The notes: a model not told the origin generated them from the sequence alone. A stretch of DNA of 7,250 nt from Stercoripulliclostridium_A sp964480195 (GCA_964480195.1 CAYZOJ010000067.1:1-7250), one strand, 5' to 3'; counted from the first letter of the stretch, positions 1 to 7,232 are shown. Program-made: numbers and translations.

Positions 1-1230
1 AATAGAGTCGATACGGCCTATACGCTTTTGCATTTTGGCGGTGTACTCCGCCGACTTACGGAATGTGCTTTGAACCTCGTCCATCTTGCGTTGCGCTTTG
101 TCTACCGTTTCGGTAAATACATCGAAATCCTTGCGGAGCTCGTCAAACAGCTTCATTATCTCTCTGCTGTTCTTTTGTACTTGCAAGGTACGGAAACCCA
201 TTCGTAGGCTATTGAGGAGAGCGCAAAGGTTTGTGGGACCCGTGATTATTACACGGCTTTCGCGCTGTACGCTTTCGACAAGTCCGTCGATACGCAACAC
301 TTCGGCATAAAGGCTCTCGGTCGGCAAAAACATAACCGCAAAATCGGTGGTGGAAGGCGGAGAAACGTACTTTTTAACTTCGGTTACTTGACGTTTTACC
401 CTATCTCTAAGTTCTGCACGACATTGATTGTAGGTCGCCATATCGCCCGACGCCAACGCGTCGTTCATACGTATAAAGTCCTCGACGGGGAATTTGGAGT
501 CAATCGGTAAATAGACTTTCTCGCCGTCGGTCCCGGGGAGTATTACCGCGCAGTCGACGCGCGCGCCGTCTCCGCGTTTTCCAAGACGCGACTGCACCTC
601 GTACTGTGCAGGCGTAAGTATTTCCGAAAGCAACGCTTCGAGAGAAATTTCTCCCCACGTTCCCCTACTCTTTGCGCCGGCAAGCACTTTGTTAAGCTCG
701 GTAACGCCCGAATCGAGCGACTTGAGTTCGCCGAGATTCTTATAAACTTTCTCTAACGTTTCGTTGACAGAATTAAACGAGGCTTGTAGTTTCTCGTCCA
801 AAGTCTTACTTAACTTTTCGTCTACAGTACCGCGAATTTTATCGAGTTGCTCGGAGTTGTCCGCACGAACCTTATCGAGTGCAACGGCAAGCTCGGACTT
901 CATATCTTTAAGACTTACGCTTAACTCTTCGCGCATTTCACGCAGACGTATTTCGTTGTTGCGCGTGAGCTCTTTTACATTCTCGATGACCTGAGCGTTA
1001 GTGGATTGCATACCTCCTTGCAAAGCTTTTACCGTTGCCTCATTGGTAAGGCTTATGCTTTCCCTCACACTCTCGCGAATGGCTTTACCTTCATCTCTAA
1101 GTTTATCATTTATTGCGTTATCGGCACCCGAACTCTTGCTTTTTGAAGCCCTAATCAAGTAAACAAGCGTTACGGCAGAGAGCACTAAAGCCAATGCCGA
1201 TATGATTATCGCAACGATTTGAGCTTCCAT
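1..1230 (-). CDS. rmuC: RmuC family DNA recombination protein, C-terminus cut by the window edge
   Basis: RmuC proteins (Pfam RmuC, PF02646) are membrane-tethered and related to PD-(D/E)XK nucleases; E. coli rmuC affects inversion at short inverted repeats. I translated 410 codons with no stop. Residues 4-26 form a hydrophobic N-terminal membrane anchor. Residues about 38-175 are charged, heptad-like and probably coiled coil. The conserved core follows: SRGTWGE (188-194), VDCAVILPG (225-233), LPIDSKFP (241-248, nuclease-like D-x-K), VMFLPTESLYAE (299-310) and RVIITGPTNLCALLNS (326-341). Family members are usually about 400-500 residues, so only a short tail is missing. The ATG at 1230 is the only reasonable start, because an in-frame TAA lies four codons upstream. 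No good Shine-Dalgarno precedes it and the upstream gene stops 2 bases away, suggesting translational coupling. Family identity is secure; the biochemical activity in this organism is inferred. Confidence 0.93.
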   Translation of the reverse strand, partial: MEAQIVAIIISALALVLSAVTLVYLIRASKSKSSGADNAINDKLRDEGKAIRESVRESISLTNEATVKALQGGMQSTNAQVIENVKELTRNNEIRLREMREELSVSLKDMKSELAVALDKVRADNSEQLDKIRGTVDEKLSKTLDEKLQASFNSVNETLEKVYKNLGELKSLDSGVTELNKVLAGAKSRGTWGEISLEALLSEILTPAQYEVQSRLGKRGDGARVDCAVILPGTDGEKVYLPIDSKFPVEDFIRMNDALASGDMATYNQCRAELRDRVKRQVTEVKKYVSPPSTTDFAVMFLPTESLYAEVLRIDGLVESVQRESRVIITGPTNLCALLNSLRMGFRTLQVQKNSREIMKLFDELRKDFDVFTETVDKAQRKMDEVQSTFRKSAEYTAKMQKRIGRIDSI

Positions 1231-1232
1231 AA

Positions 1233-4200
1233 TTAACGTTTACGCCTGTTCTTGTAATAGACGGCGCCTTCGTGTCCGACACGTTCTTCGGGACGTGCGG
1301 GGTTGGACGCGGGAGGCGGATTGCCCTTAGGAATACGAGTGATACCGCGACGAACGAGAGAGTTCTTATGGTCTTTGTTGTATGCACGAAGGAATCTACC
1401 GCGACGGACCGCGATGATTATCATAACGACTACGAATATCACGAACATTCCTATTACCGCGAACGTGATATAGGTAAGGAGCGTTGCGTCTATTTCGACG
1501 CCCGCTATCGAGCCGTAAACTTCGGTATCGGCGGGGCGAGGAACGACGTTACCGGCAGTTGCGAGAATGTATGTTCCGAGAGAAGTACTCGGGAAAGACA
1601 CGCTCAGTCCGTCCGGGGCAATTCTCATACCGGAAACGGGAACTATGGAACCGTCGGACTCCAATCTGTAAACGCCGAAGTAGACGTAATCGGACGCATA
1701 GTCGATTTCGCCCTCGGACGGAATCGGTATCGTTATGGTGATGTCGCCGGTATTGAATACGGAGCCGTAACCTTCCATCGTCAACTGATGAATGGATATA
1801 ACCTTTGTCGGTTCGCCGGTGCCGTAGCTCGAATACAAGCTGTCCTGAGCCTGTTTGAACTTTTCGGAGCTCGAGCTTATTACGGTTACTTCGAGCCAGC
1901 CGAGGTCGTCCATACTGCCGAGGGAGTCGCCGTCAATTTTGACACCGCTTACTTCATCCTGCATGCGATAAATTCCGCAAAGGCGTTTGAGTTCTACGAG
2001 TTTATTATAAAGCGTCGATTTGAATACGGATTTTTGGTCGTTGGAAAGCGACTCATACTTATTATAAACTCTTATAACGTCCTCGTAATCGGTCTTTGCG
2101 ACGACGTTGGTTGCGGGCAAGGCAATTACTTCTTTTTGGAGAGCCCTGACTTCCGCCATTTCGACGTCGAGTTCTTCGTACTCTTTGAGAAGCTTTTGAT
2201 AGTAGCTCGCATAAATGCCCTTAGTGATTTCTTGTTGTTGCCAATCGGGATATCTCACCAACGGGTCTTCGGAAATGAAGTAGTCGATATACTTCTTCAT
2301 ATTCTCGTAATCGGAAACAAGGTCGAACGACACGCGTTTACTTATTTGGGTAAGATATCCTTGATACTCGTCGATTTGCTTTTGAAGCATTGCAAGTCTG
2401 TCTCTAAGACGACCTATCAACGTGGAGAAGTATTGACTGCGACTTTCGTCAAGCGTCGATTTTGCGTCGAGGTAGTCTTGTTCAAACGCGTCGAGCAGAT
2501 TTTGGTCGTCTTCGCTGAGCGTTATGGTGTTGACGGTAAGATCGAATACCGTCATATAGAACGTAAGTTCCGCCTTGTTGCCCGCGTAGTCTTCTACGAC
2601 GATGTGTACCAATCCGCCGTTGCTGTTATCGACGTTCGAAGTCGATAGCGTTTGTCCGTTGGTAAGCGGATAGTTATTGTACTTCGCACTCTTCAAGTTG
2701 TGCTCAACCCAAGTTATGGTTTGGTCTATATAATAACGGTTGGGATTGTTGGGGTCTTCGCTGTTGGTGATTTTGCCTGCGTAAATTACCGGCGGATCAC
2801 GGTCGATTTTAACATCGAAGCTCTTTGTTACGGACAAGCCCGCTTCGTTTTCCGCTTTGACGTAAATGACGACCATATCTTTAACGGTGATATAGCTGTC
2901 CCATTCAGCCTCGGCGGACGGAGCATCCTCTCTCCACCATGTGTAAGTTACCTTGGACGCAGATTTTGCCGTTTCGATTTTTTGTATACGAACCTCGTCC
3001 GCATTCGTCCATACGCCGGACTCAATCGTGCCGGTACCCGCCGCCGCGTTGTTCTTAATAGGATTGCCTACCAAATCGAAAGTCGGAACAACTTTGTCGA
3101 TTTTGAACGTGAGCGTTTTCTCGACGATGTTCTTCGCCGACGCATTGGATTGGGCGCGTATGGATACGGTTACGGTGCCGTTTCCGCCCGTAAACGCTAC
3201 GATGTCGTCCGTGGAGAACGAGTTACCGCGCATATATTCGTAGTTTTCGATACCGCTCGGTTTGTCGTTTATGGCATCCACTCTATACATATATACGATA
3301 CCGCTCGGATTGTTGTTTTTTGCTATAAGGTTTACGGTTACCGCTTCGGGATACCAGTTTGCCTTAAGATTCTCTTCGGTGATGTCGGATTGGCTCGGAG
3401 TGCTTATCGCAACGTCGAATTCGGGCTTTTGCGTGTCGATTTTGACAAGAACGGAATCTGTCAATTCGACTTCCCAGCCTGAAAGGTTGGTTATCTTGAA
3501 CTTGTACGTTTCTTTGGTATCGCCTATGATGGTGAAATCGTCCGAAGTTTCCGCACCCGAGAAGGTTATTCTCTTATTGTTTATTACGTCGCCTGCGGGG
3601 ATTATAGCCTCTTCTGAAACGAGTTTCCACTCTCCCGTGCTTGCCATGCTTGCCGGTTGATACCAGAAATATACCGCGGTTTTGGAGGTTACCGAGATAT
3701 AAACGTCGGCTTTTTCCGTCCAGTTGAACTCCCAGATGTTCTCTTTCGCGCTCTTGTTGCCTGCTTCGGTAATGACGGCGGTCGGCTTTTGATCCTCGTG
3801 ATGAACGACTATCTTTGTAGCGGTTCCGTTCTTGGTTCCCGCCTGATTTTCGGCATAAATCCAATACGTCTTGCCGGGCTCTAATGTATGCGCAGTCGAA
3901 CCGAGTTGGGTCCAGCTATAATCTTCGATTTTATTATCGCTCGAAGTTGAAGTTTCTTGTCTATAATAGAAAGTTATCGGGGCTTTATTTGCAAACACGC
4001 CTTTTTGCGCGTCCGGAATCCGGTACAATACGTTATCTTTGCTGTAAATGTTATAAACGTTTCCCGAAACGTCGTAAATCATTTCGCCCGCGGTTCTTTC
4101 GATTGCGTAAAGAGGATTGGGGGACGAAGTGTCCATTTTAACCGTGGTTTCAACAACACCGCTGGAATGTCCCGCTTCGTTAAGAGCACGGAAGTAAATC

Positions 4201-7139
4201 TTTCCGTTGTAACTCCTGTGCTTGCCCTCTTCGCTCGCGTCGATACCGTCAACCAAATATTCGAGTCCGGTGAACTCGTAATCGATACCGTAATTCGCGG
4301 TCATTTCGGCGTCTATATTTTTCCACTCGCCGTTTTCGCCGAATTTTACTTGATATTTTTCGATTTTAACTCCGTCGCCGTTATCATCGAGATAAAGCTC
4401 GAAATGAATGCTCGTACCATACCAAGTGTTGCTGTCGAGGCTGTTTTGGACATATATTTTGAAGTCGCGCACGTCGTATCCTACGGTAAATATTATGGTC
4501 TTACCGACTTCGGAGGCGTTGCCGTTGGAGTCTTTTGCTTTGGATACGAGGCGGAATGCGTAGCTGAACTTACCGCGACCGCCTTCGTCCGGCATTGCGA
4601 TAAGGAAGCTGTACGGATCGCCGTTTTCGGGTTCGTAAGGCTTGAATGCGGAAGTGTCGATTTGTCCCGAGTATTCTTGATAGTAAAGTATGTAGTGCGG
4701 TTCGGGATCCGCGTGGTTGGTAGCGAATTTGATGCGAACGTTGTTTGCGACGTTGTTTTCTACAGAGTAAACGTTCTCGTCGGAAGTTTTGAGGTTGAGT
4801 TGTTCGATTTCGGAGCCGTCCTGACTTTCGGTATAAGCAGTTATGCCGTCAAGAGTGATGTCCGAAGTGTCAATATTGACTTTGAACGAGAGGTCGGTGT
4901 ATCTGCCGGCACCGCTCTCCAAACGGAAGGAGTAAACGCCGGATTCGGAAACTACGGTCGAGAAAACGCCGTTTACGAGTTCAAGCCCGGTAAGGCTCGG
5001 AAGTCCGCCGGATATTATAGGATAGCAATATACGCCGGATATCGACGCGTCGAGATCGGGGGTGATGTAAAGGCTTACTTCCGCTCTCGACCAATCGTCC
5101 TCGGTAAGGGATATTGTCGAGCCGTTAATTACCGCGCTGATAACGCCTTGCGGATCGTTAAGGTCGAGTTTGAGGAGTCCCGTCGAAAGGGATTGTTGAG
5201 CGCCCGATTCGTCGAGTACGGGTTGTTTGTTATCATCGGTCTTGACGGACACGACGTTATTTGCCTTGTCCACAATCTCGAACGATACGCTCTTGTTGTC
5301 GAGGCTGACGTCAACGCCGATGGTATACGTTACGTATCCGCCGTCGTACTTTCTGCTCTTAATATTGGTGCAATCTTCTTTCGTGCTTAAATCGCCGGTG
5401 ATATAGCGAACGATACGATACTCATCGTCCGTCGCAAGGACCGAAGGCATCTTGAAGCTTATCTCGATTTCGTCTTTAAGCCAACCGCGAGTGTTGGGCG
5501 TCAACGACGAATTTATCACCATATCGGTGTAGAAAGAAGAAGTAAGTACCGTTACGGTAAATTCCGTTTCCGATACAAGTCCCGAGGCGGTTTCCGCACG
5601 GAAATAGTACGTTTTGCCGACAATACGTTCGTTTCTTGCTACAAGCGACATCGTGTAGTTGTCGTTGGTGGACTGGATTTCGGTGTACGTGCCGTCCTTT
5701 TCAGTCGCATACGAGTACGTTACGCTGTTGCCCGCCTCTTGCTTGGACGCGTTGGAAAGAGTAAAGTTGACAGAGTCGCTTGCATACTCTATGCGCTTGC
5801 CAGCGCCCGCGACGCCTCCGCGCGAGATTATTTCCGTTCCCACGCTGTCGACCGCCTTTATTTTAAGTTCGGGGTTAGTCTTGTCTATCTTTGCGGTATA
5901 CGCGGTCGAACTGTATTCGACGCCCGATCCGCTCTTTGCGGTAAACGTTACGGAACCCGTCGATTCCGCGACATATATGAAAGTATCGTTCCTTATGATT
6001 AACTCGTGCAGATCCGAAGGATCGTCGGTATAGTAACTGTACGTTGCACCCGACGCAACCGATTCGGGTGTTATCTTGTACGTTACGTTACTGCTCGTCC
6101 AAGAACCGTTTTCGTATTCTATAGTATCGGCACCCTTCGGAACAGTGGCTTCGACTTTGAATTGAGGACTTTTTGCGTCATAGTTGAGATATACGGTTTC
6201 TTGAGTATAGTATTTGTATACGCCCGCATAGTCTACGGAATAAATCGCTACCTTACCGGAGTACGAATCGAGTCCGCTTTCCTCACTCGGAATTTCCGCC
6301 GTGCCGTAATAACGCTCACTACCCTCTTCACCGCGAATGTCGGTATTGAATTGAACGGGGTCGCGACCTTCCAACTGATAGTAGAATTTGGCATTCTGCG
6401 CAACGCCGTTGTCATTCGTAACCGTGAACGTTACTCTCGACGAAACCCAAGTCGGTTGGGAATTCTGATAATCGTATATATGCATCGTCATACCGTCCGA
6501 GTACGACGCCTGTATATAGTTGATTTCGTAAATCTTGGAATCTGAGTTGTTGTCGAGGCAGATTTCCGTAGACGACTCGTAAGTGTAAACGTCCGTCGCA
6601 CCCTTGTAATCGCCCGTCTCAAGACCACCGCGGAAGAACATATACTCGTGTATGATTCCGCCTACCGCGTCGGCGCTAAGCGTGTCGCCAAGGTGAACCG
6701 TGCCTACGCCCTCGGAGCTGTCGTATGTCTCGCCGGACTCAAGCTTAATCCAGTTCTCGACTCCACCGATGTCGTTGGTTTTCGACACGCCGTACCAGAA
6801 AGTCATACTCTGATAGTCCTTAACCGCCCCGGTAAAGCGTAACGTAAACACGGGATAGTTTCCGCCGTTGCCGACATTGACCCAACCGCCCGACGTATAA
6901 GTTCCCGTATCGACGGAGAACGAATACATTTCGGCAAGACACTGTTCGCAGAACATCTTGTCTTTGTCGATGTAGTTGATTTTACAACGCGAGCAAATCA
7001 CTTTCTCGTTATCGTCTGCGTGCGCAGGAGCGCGCGTAACAAAAGAAAGCGCGGTTATCCACGCGAACATAGCCACGAATACGGCTATAAGAGCGATAGT
7101 AACAATACGTTTTCCGTAAAGTCTCGTCGATTTTTCCAT
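1233..7139 (-). CDS. Giant single-pass surface protein with Ig-like repeats, zinc-ribbon-like N-terminus and C-terminal membrane anchor
   Basis: This 1968-residue protein is not one I recognise by name. Seen in order: a basic N-terminus and hydrophobic core ending APAHA (signal peptidase I site after residue 41); CxxC pairs at C49/C52 and C64/C67; a beta-rich region (about 70-220); about a dozen divergent Ig-like domains (about 221-1535) with recurring W-x(4)-V strands, AENxAG-like turns and KIDxxxP linkers; a helical region (about 1541-1725) including a IALPA...YESLSNDQK repeat typical of Firmicutes surface proteins; a beta domain (about 1728-1862) ending LGTYILAT; a transmembrane helix (about 1886-1911); and a basic tail of about 57 residues ending KNRRKR. 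There is no LPXTG or S-layer homology domain. An upstream in-frame ATG at 7169 lacks a usable ribosome site, whereas 7139 has GAGAGG five bases upstream. The ligand is unknown; adhesion or envelope scaffolding is inferred from architecture alone. The open reading frame is certain; the function is not. Confidence 0.9.
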   Translation of the reverse strand: MEKSTRLYGKRIVTIALIAVFVAMFAWITALSFVTRAPAHADDNEKVICSRCKINYIDKDKMFCEQCLAEMYSFSVDTGTYTSGGWVNVGNGGNYPVFTLRFTGAVKDYQSMTFWYGVSKTNDIGGVENWIKLESGETYDSSEGVGTVHLGDTLSADAVGGIIHEYMFFRGGLETGDYKGATDVYTYESSTEICLDNNSDSKIYEINYIQASYSDGMTMHIYDYQNSQPTWVSSRVTFTVTNDNGVAQNAKFYYQLEGRDPVQFNTDIRGEEGSERYYGTAEIPSEESGLDSYSGKVAIYSVDYAGVYKYYTQETVYLNYDAKSPQFKVEATVPKGADTIEYENGSWTSSNVTYKITPESVASGATYSYYTDDPSDLHELIIRNDTFIYVAESTGSVTFTAKSGSGVEYSSTAYTAKIDKTNPELKIKAVDSVGTEIISRGGVAGAGKRIEYASDSVNFTLSNASKQEAGNSVTYSYATEKDGTYTEIQSTNDNYTMSLVARNERIVGKTYYFRAETASGLVSETEFTVTVLTSSFYTDMVINSSLTPNTRGWLKDEIEISFKMPSVLATDDEYRIVRYITGDLSTKEDCTNIKSRKYDGGYVTYTIGVDVSLDNKSVSFEIVDKANNVVSVKTDDNKQPVLDESGAQQSLSTGLLKLDLNDPQGVISAVINGSTISLTEDDWSRAEVSLYITPDLDASISGVYCYPIISGGLPSLTGLELVNGVFSTVVSESGVYSFRLESGAGRYTDLSFKVNIDTSDITLDGITAYTESQDGSEIEQLNLKTSDENVYSVENNVANNVRIKFATNHADPEPHYILYYQEYSGQIDTSAFKPYEPENGDPYSFLIAMPDEGGRGKFSYAFRLVSKAKDSNGNASEVGKTIIFTVGYDVRDFKIYVQNSLDSNTWYGTSIHFELYLDDNGDGVKIEKYQVKFGENGEWKNIDAEMTANYGIDYEFTGLEYLVDGIDASEEGKHRSYNGKIYFRALNEAGHSSGVVETTVKMDTSSPNPLYAIERTAGEMIYDVSGNVYNIYSKDNVLYRIPDAQKGVFANKAPITFYYRQETSTSSDNKIEDYSWTQLGSTAHTLEPGKTYWIYAENQAGTKNGTATKIVVHHEDQKPTAVITEAGNKSAKENIWEFNWTEKADVYISVTSKTAVYFWYQPASMASTGEWKLVSEEAIIPAGDVINNKRITFSGAETSDDFTIIGDTKETYKFKITNLSGWEVELTDSVLVKIDTQKPEFDVAISTPSQSDITEENLKANWYPEAVTVNLIAKNNNPSGIVYMYRVDAINDKPSGIENYEYMRGNSFSTDDIVAFTGGNGTVTVSIRAQSNASAKNIVEKTLTFKIDKVVPTFDLVGNPIKNNAAAGTGTIESGVWTNADEVRIQKIETAKSASKVTYTWWREDAPSAEAEWDSYITVKDMVVIYVKAENEAGLSVTKSFDVKIDRDPPVIYAGKITNSEDPNNPNRYYIDQTITWVEHNLKSAKYNNYPLTNGQTLSTSNVDNSNGGLVHIVVEDYAGNKAELTFYMTVFDLTVNTITLSEDDQNLLDAFEQDYLDAKSTLDESRSQYFSTLIGRLRDRLAMLQKQIDEYQGYLTQISKRVSFDLVSDYENMKKYIDYFISEDPLVRYPDWQQQEITKGIYASYYQKLLKEYEELDVEMAEVRALQKEVIALPATNVVAKTDYEDVIRVYNKYESLSNDQKSVFKSTLYNKLVELKRLCGIYRMQDEVSGVKIDGDSLGSMDDLGWLEVTVISSSSEKFKQAQDSLYSSYGTGEPTKVISIHQLTMEGYGSVFNTGDITITIPIPSEGEIDYASDYVYFGVYRLESDGSIVPVSGMRIAPDGLSVSFPSTSLGTYILATAGNVVPRPADTEVYGSIAGVEIDATLLTYITFAVIGMFVIFVVVMIIIAVRRGRFLRAYNKDHKNSLVRRGITRIPKGNPPPASNPARPEERVGHEGAVYYKNRRKR
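1407..1484 (-). other. C-terminal transmembrane anchor of the surface protein
   Basis: Residues about 1886-1911 are an unbroken hydrophobic stretch rich in I, V, F and M, followed at once by RRGR. By the positive-inside rule this places the Ig-like array outside and the final basic tail (about 57 residues, with a PPPASNPARP stretch) in the cytoplasm. No sortase motif precedes it, so the protein is probably a permanent bitopic membrane protein. Confidence 0.82.
1965..2522 (-). other. Membrane-proximal helical and coiled-coil segment of the surface protein
   Basis: Residues about 1540-1725 change abruptly from beta-rich to charged, helix-favouring sequence. Heptad-like leucine patterns occur near 1571-1599 (LIGRLRDRLAMLQKQI) and 1646-1671 (LLKEYEELDVEMAEV). 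Residues 1671-1720 match the helical repeat IxALPA...Y..L...QK seen in many Firmicutes cell-surface proteins. It probably acts as a stalk or oligomerisation segment between the Ig-like array and the membrane; this role is inferred. Confidence 0.6.
2535..6479 (-). repeat. Array of about twelve divergent Ig-like domains within the surface protein
   Basis: Residues about 221-1535 of the giant protein repeat one pattern roughly every 95-120 residues. Each unit opens with W-x(4)-V followed by alternating hydrophobic residues (for example WTSSNVTYKI at 347, WYPEAVTVNL at 1262, WTNADEVRI at 1377). It then has an aromatic strand such as YSYY or YFWY, a turn such as AENQAG (1096-1101) or AENEAG (1429-1434), and a closing linker such as KIDKTNP (417-423), KMDTSSP (1001-1007), KIDTQKP (1233-1239), KIDKVVP (1346-1352) or KIDRDPP (1444-1450). 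This matches the general look of bacterial Ig-like (Big, OmpL47-type) domains. The units are too diverged at the DNA level to be recent duplications. The exact domain count and family assignment are uncertain, especially at 430-800, where linkers are weaker. Confidence 0.72.
6939..6995 (-). other. Zinc-ribbon-like CxxC-x11-CxxC motif just after the signal peptide
   Basis: Cysteines 49, 52, 64 and 67 of the giant protein form two CxxC knuckles (CSRC and CEQC) eleven residues apart, starting eight residues after the predicted signal peptidase site. The spacing fits a small treble-clef or zinc-ribbon fold. Only four other cysteines occur in the protein (194, 590, 705, 1721), so the cluster is not a chance effect of composition. 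Metal binding is inferred from spacing only; two disulfides would be the alternative on the outside of the cell. Confidence 0.6.
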
Positions 7140-7144
7140 TCTAA

Positions 7145-7150
7145 CCTCTC
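7145..7150 (-). promoter_or_regulatory. Ribosome binding site of the surface-protein gene (decides the start)
   Basis: On the minus strand GAGAGG lies five bases before the ATG at 7139. The alternative in-frame ATG at 7169 has no purine-rich tract at a suitable distance; its nearest, AGGA, is about 15 bases away. The site therefore favours the shorter 1968-residue product, whose N-terminus is also a more typical signal peptide. Confidence 0.75.
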
Positions 7151-7173
7151 GAGATTTCTCAATATACATAACG

Positions 7174-7202
7174 ATGATACCACATTCCTACTAAATACGC
7201 AA
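7174..7202 (-). promoter_or_regulatory. Candidate proximal sigma-A promoter
   Basis: On the minus strand TTGCGT (7197-7202) and TATCAT (7174-7179) are separated by exactly 17 bases. The -10 box matches the consensus at five of six positions, the -35 box at three of six. Transcription would begin near 7167, next to the upstream ATG, giving a leader of about 28 bases before the 7139 start. The weak -35 keeps confidence low. Confidence 0.4.
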
Positions 7203-7217
7203 GCGCGCGCGCATTTA
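7192..7217. repeat. Imperfect inverted repeat around an alternating GC tract
   Basis: Nine-base arms (7192-7200 TAAATACGC and 7209-7217 GCGCATTTA) pair with one DNA mismatch around an eight-base loop; in the minus-strand RNA the mismatch becomes a G-U pair, so all nine positions can pair. The inner part is an alternating (GC)5 run at 7203-7212. It lies between the two candidate -10 boxes and covers the proximal -35 box, so it could be an operator or a 5' mRNA hairpin. It is not a terminator, as no U-run follows. Confidence 0.45.
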
Positions 7218-7226
7218 TTTACTTTT

Positions 7227-7232
7227 ATTATA
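7227..7232 (-). promoter_or_regulatory. Candidate distal promoter, perfect -10 box
   Basis: TATAAT occurs on the minus strand here. The matching -35 box would fall at or beyond the right edge of the window, so it cannot be judged. Transcription would begin near 7220, giving an mRNA leader of about 80 bases with the inverted repeat at its extreme 5' end. Confidence 0.42.

Noticed and set aside
1009..1011. Internal start of rmuC at M74
   Set aside because: The strong SD-like sequence is only one base away, too close to direct initiation, and the first 73 residues include the membrane anchor expected in the family.
1151..1387. Minus-strand open frame of 78 codons spanning the gene junction
   Set aside because: It overlaps both real genes in another frame and has no ribosome site or recognisable product.
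1236..1406. Sortase sorting signal at the C-terminus of the giant protein
   Set aside because: No LPXTG-like motif precedes the hydrophobic helix, and the basic tail is about 57 residues, far longer than in sortase substrates.
1272..2648. Plus-strand open frame of 458 codons
   Set aside because: It lies in exact antisense codon register to the giant gene and exists because that gene rarely uses TTA, CTA or TCA. Its product shows no recognisable domain.
2652..3482. Plus-strand open frame of 276 codons
   Set aside because: It is an antisense shadow in the same register, without domain or initiation signals.
3957..5390. Plus-strand open frame of 477 codons
   Set aside because: It is the same antisense shadow of the Ig-like array, rich in V, F, R and Y as expected for complements of E, K, S and V codons, with no ribosome site or domain.
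7140..7169. Ten-residue N-terminal extension of the giant protein (start at 7169)
   Set aside because: There is no suitably spaced ribosome site before 7169, whereas 7139 has one, and the shorter form has a normal signal-peptide N-region.
7192..7217. Rho-independent terminator of an upstream gene
   Set aside because: The hairpin is not followed by a clear T-run on either strand beyond a few mixed AT bases, and its place between promoter elements fits regulation better.
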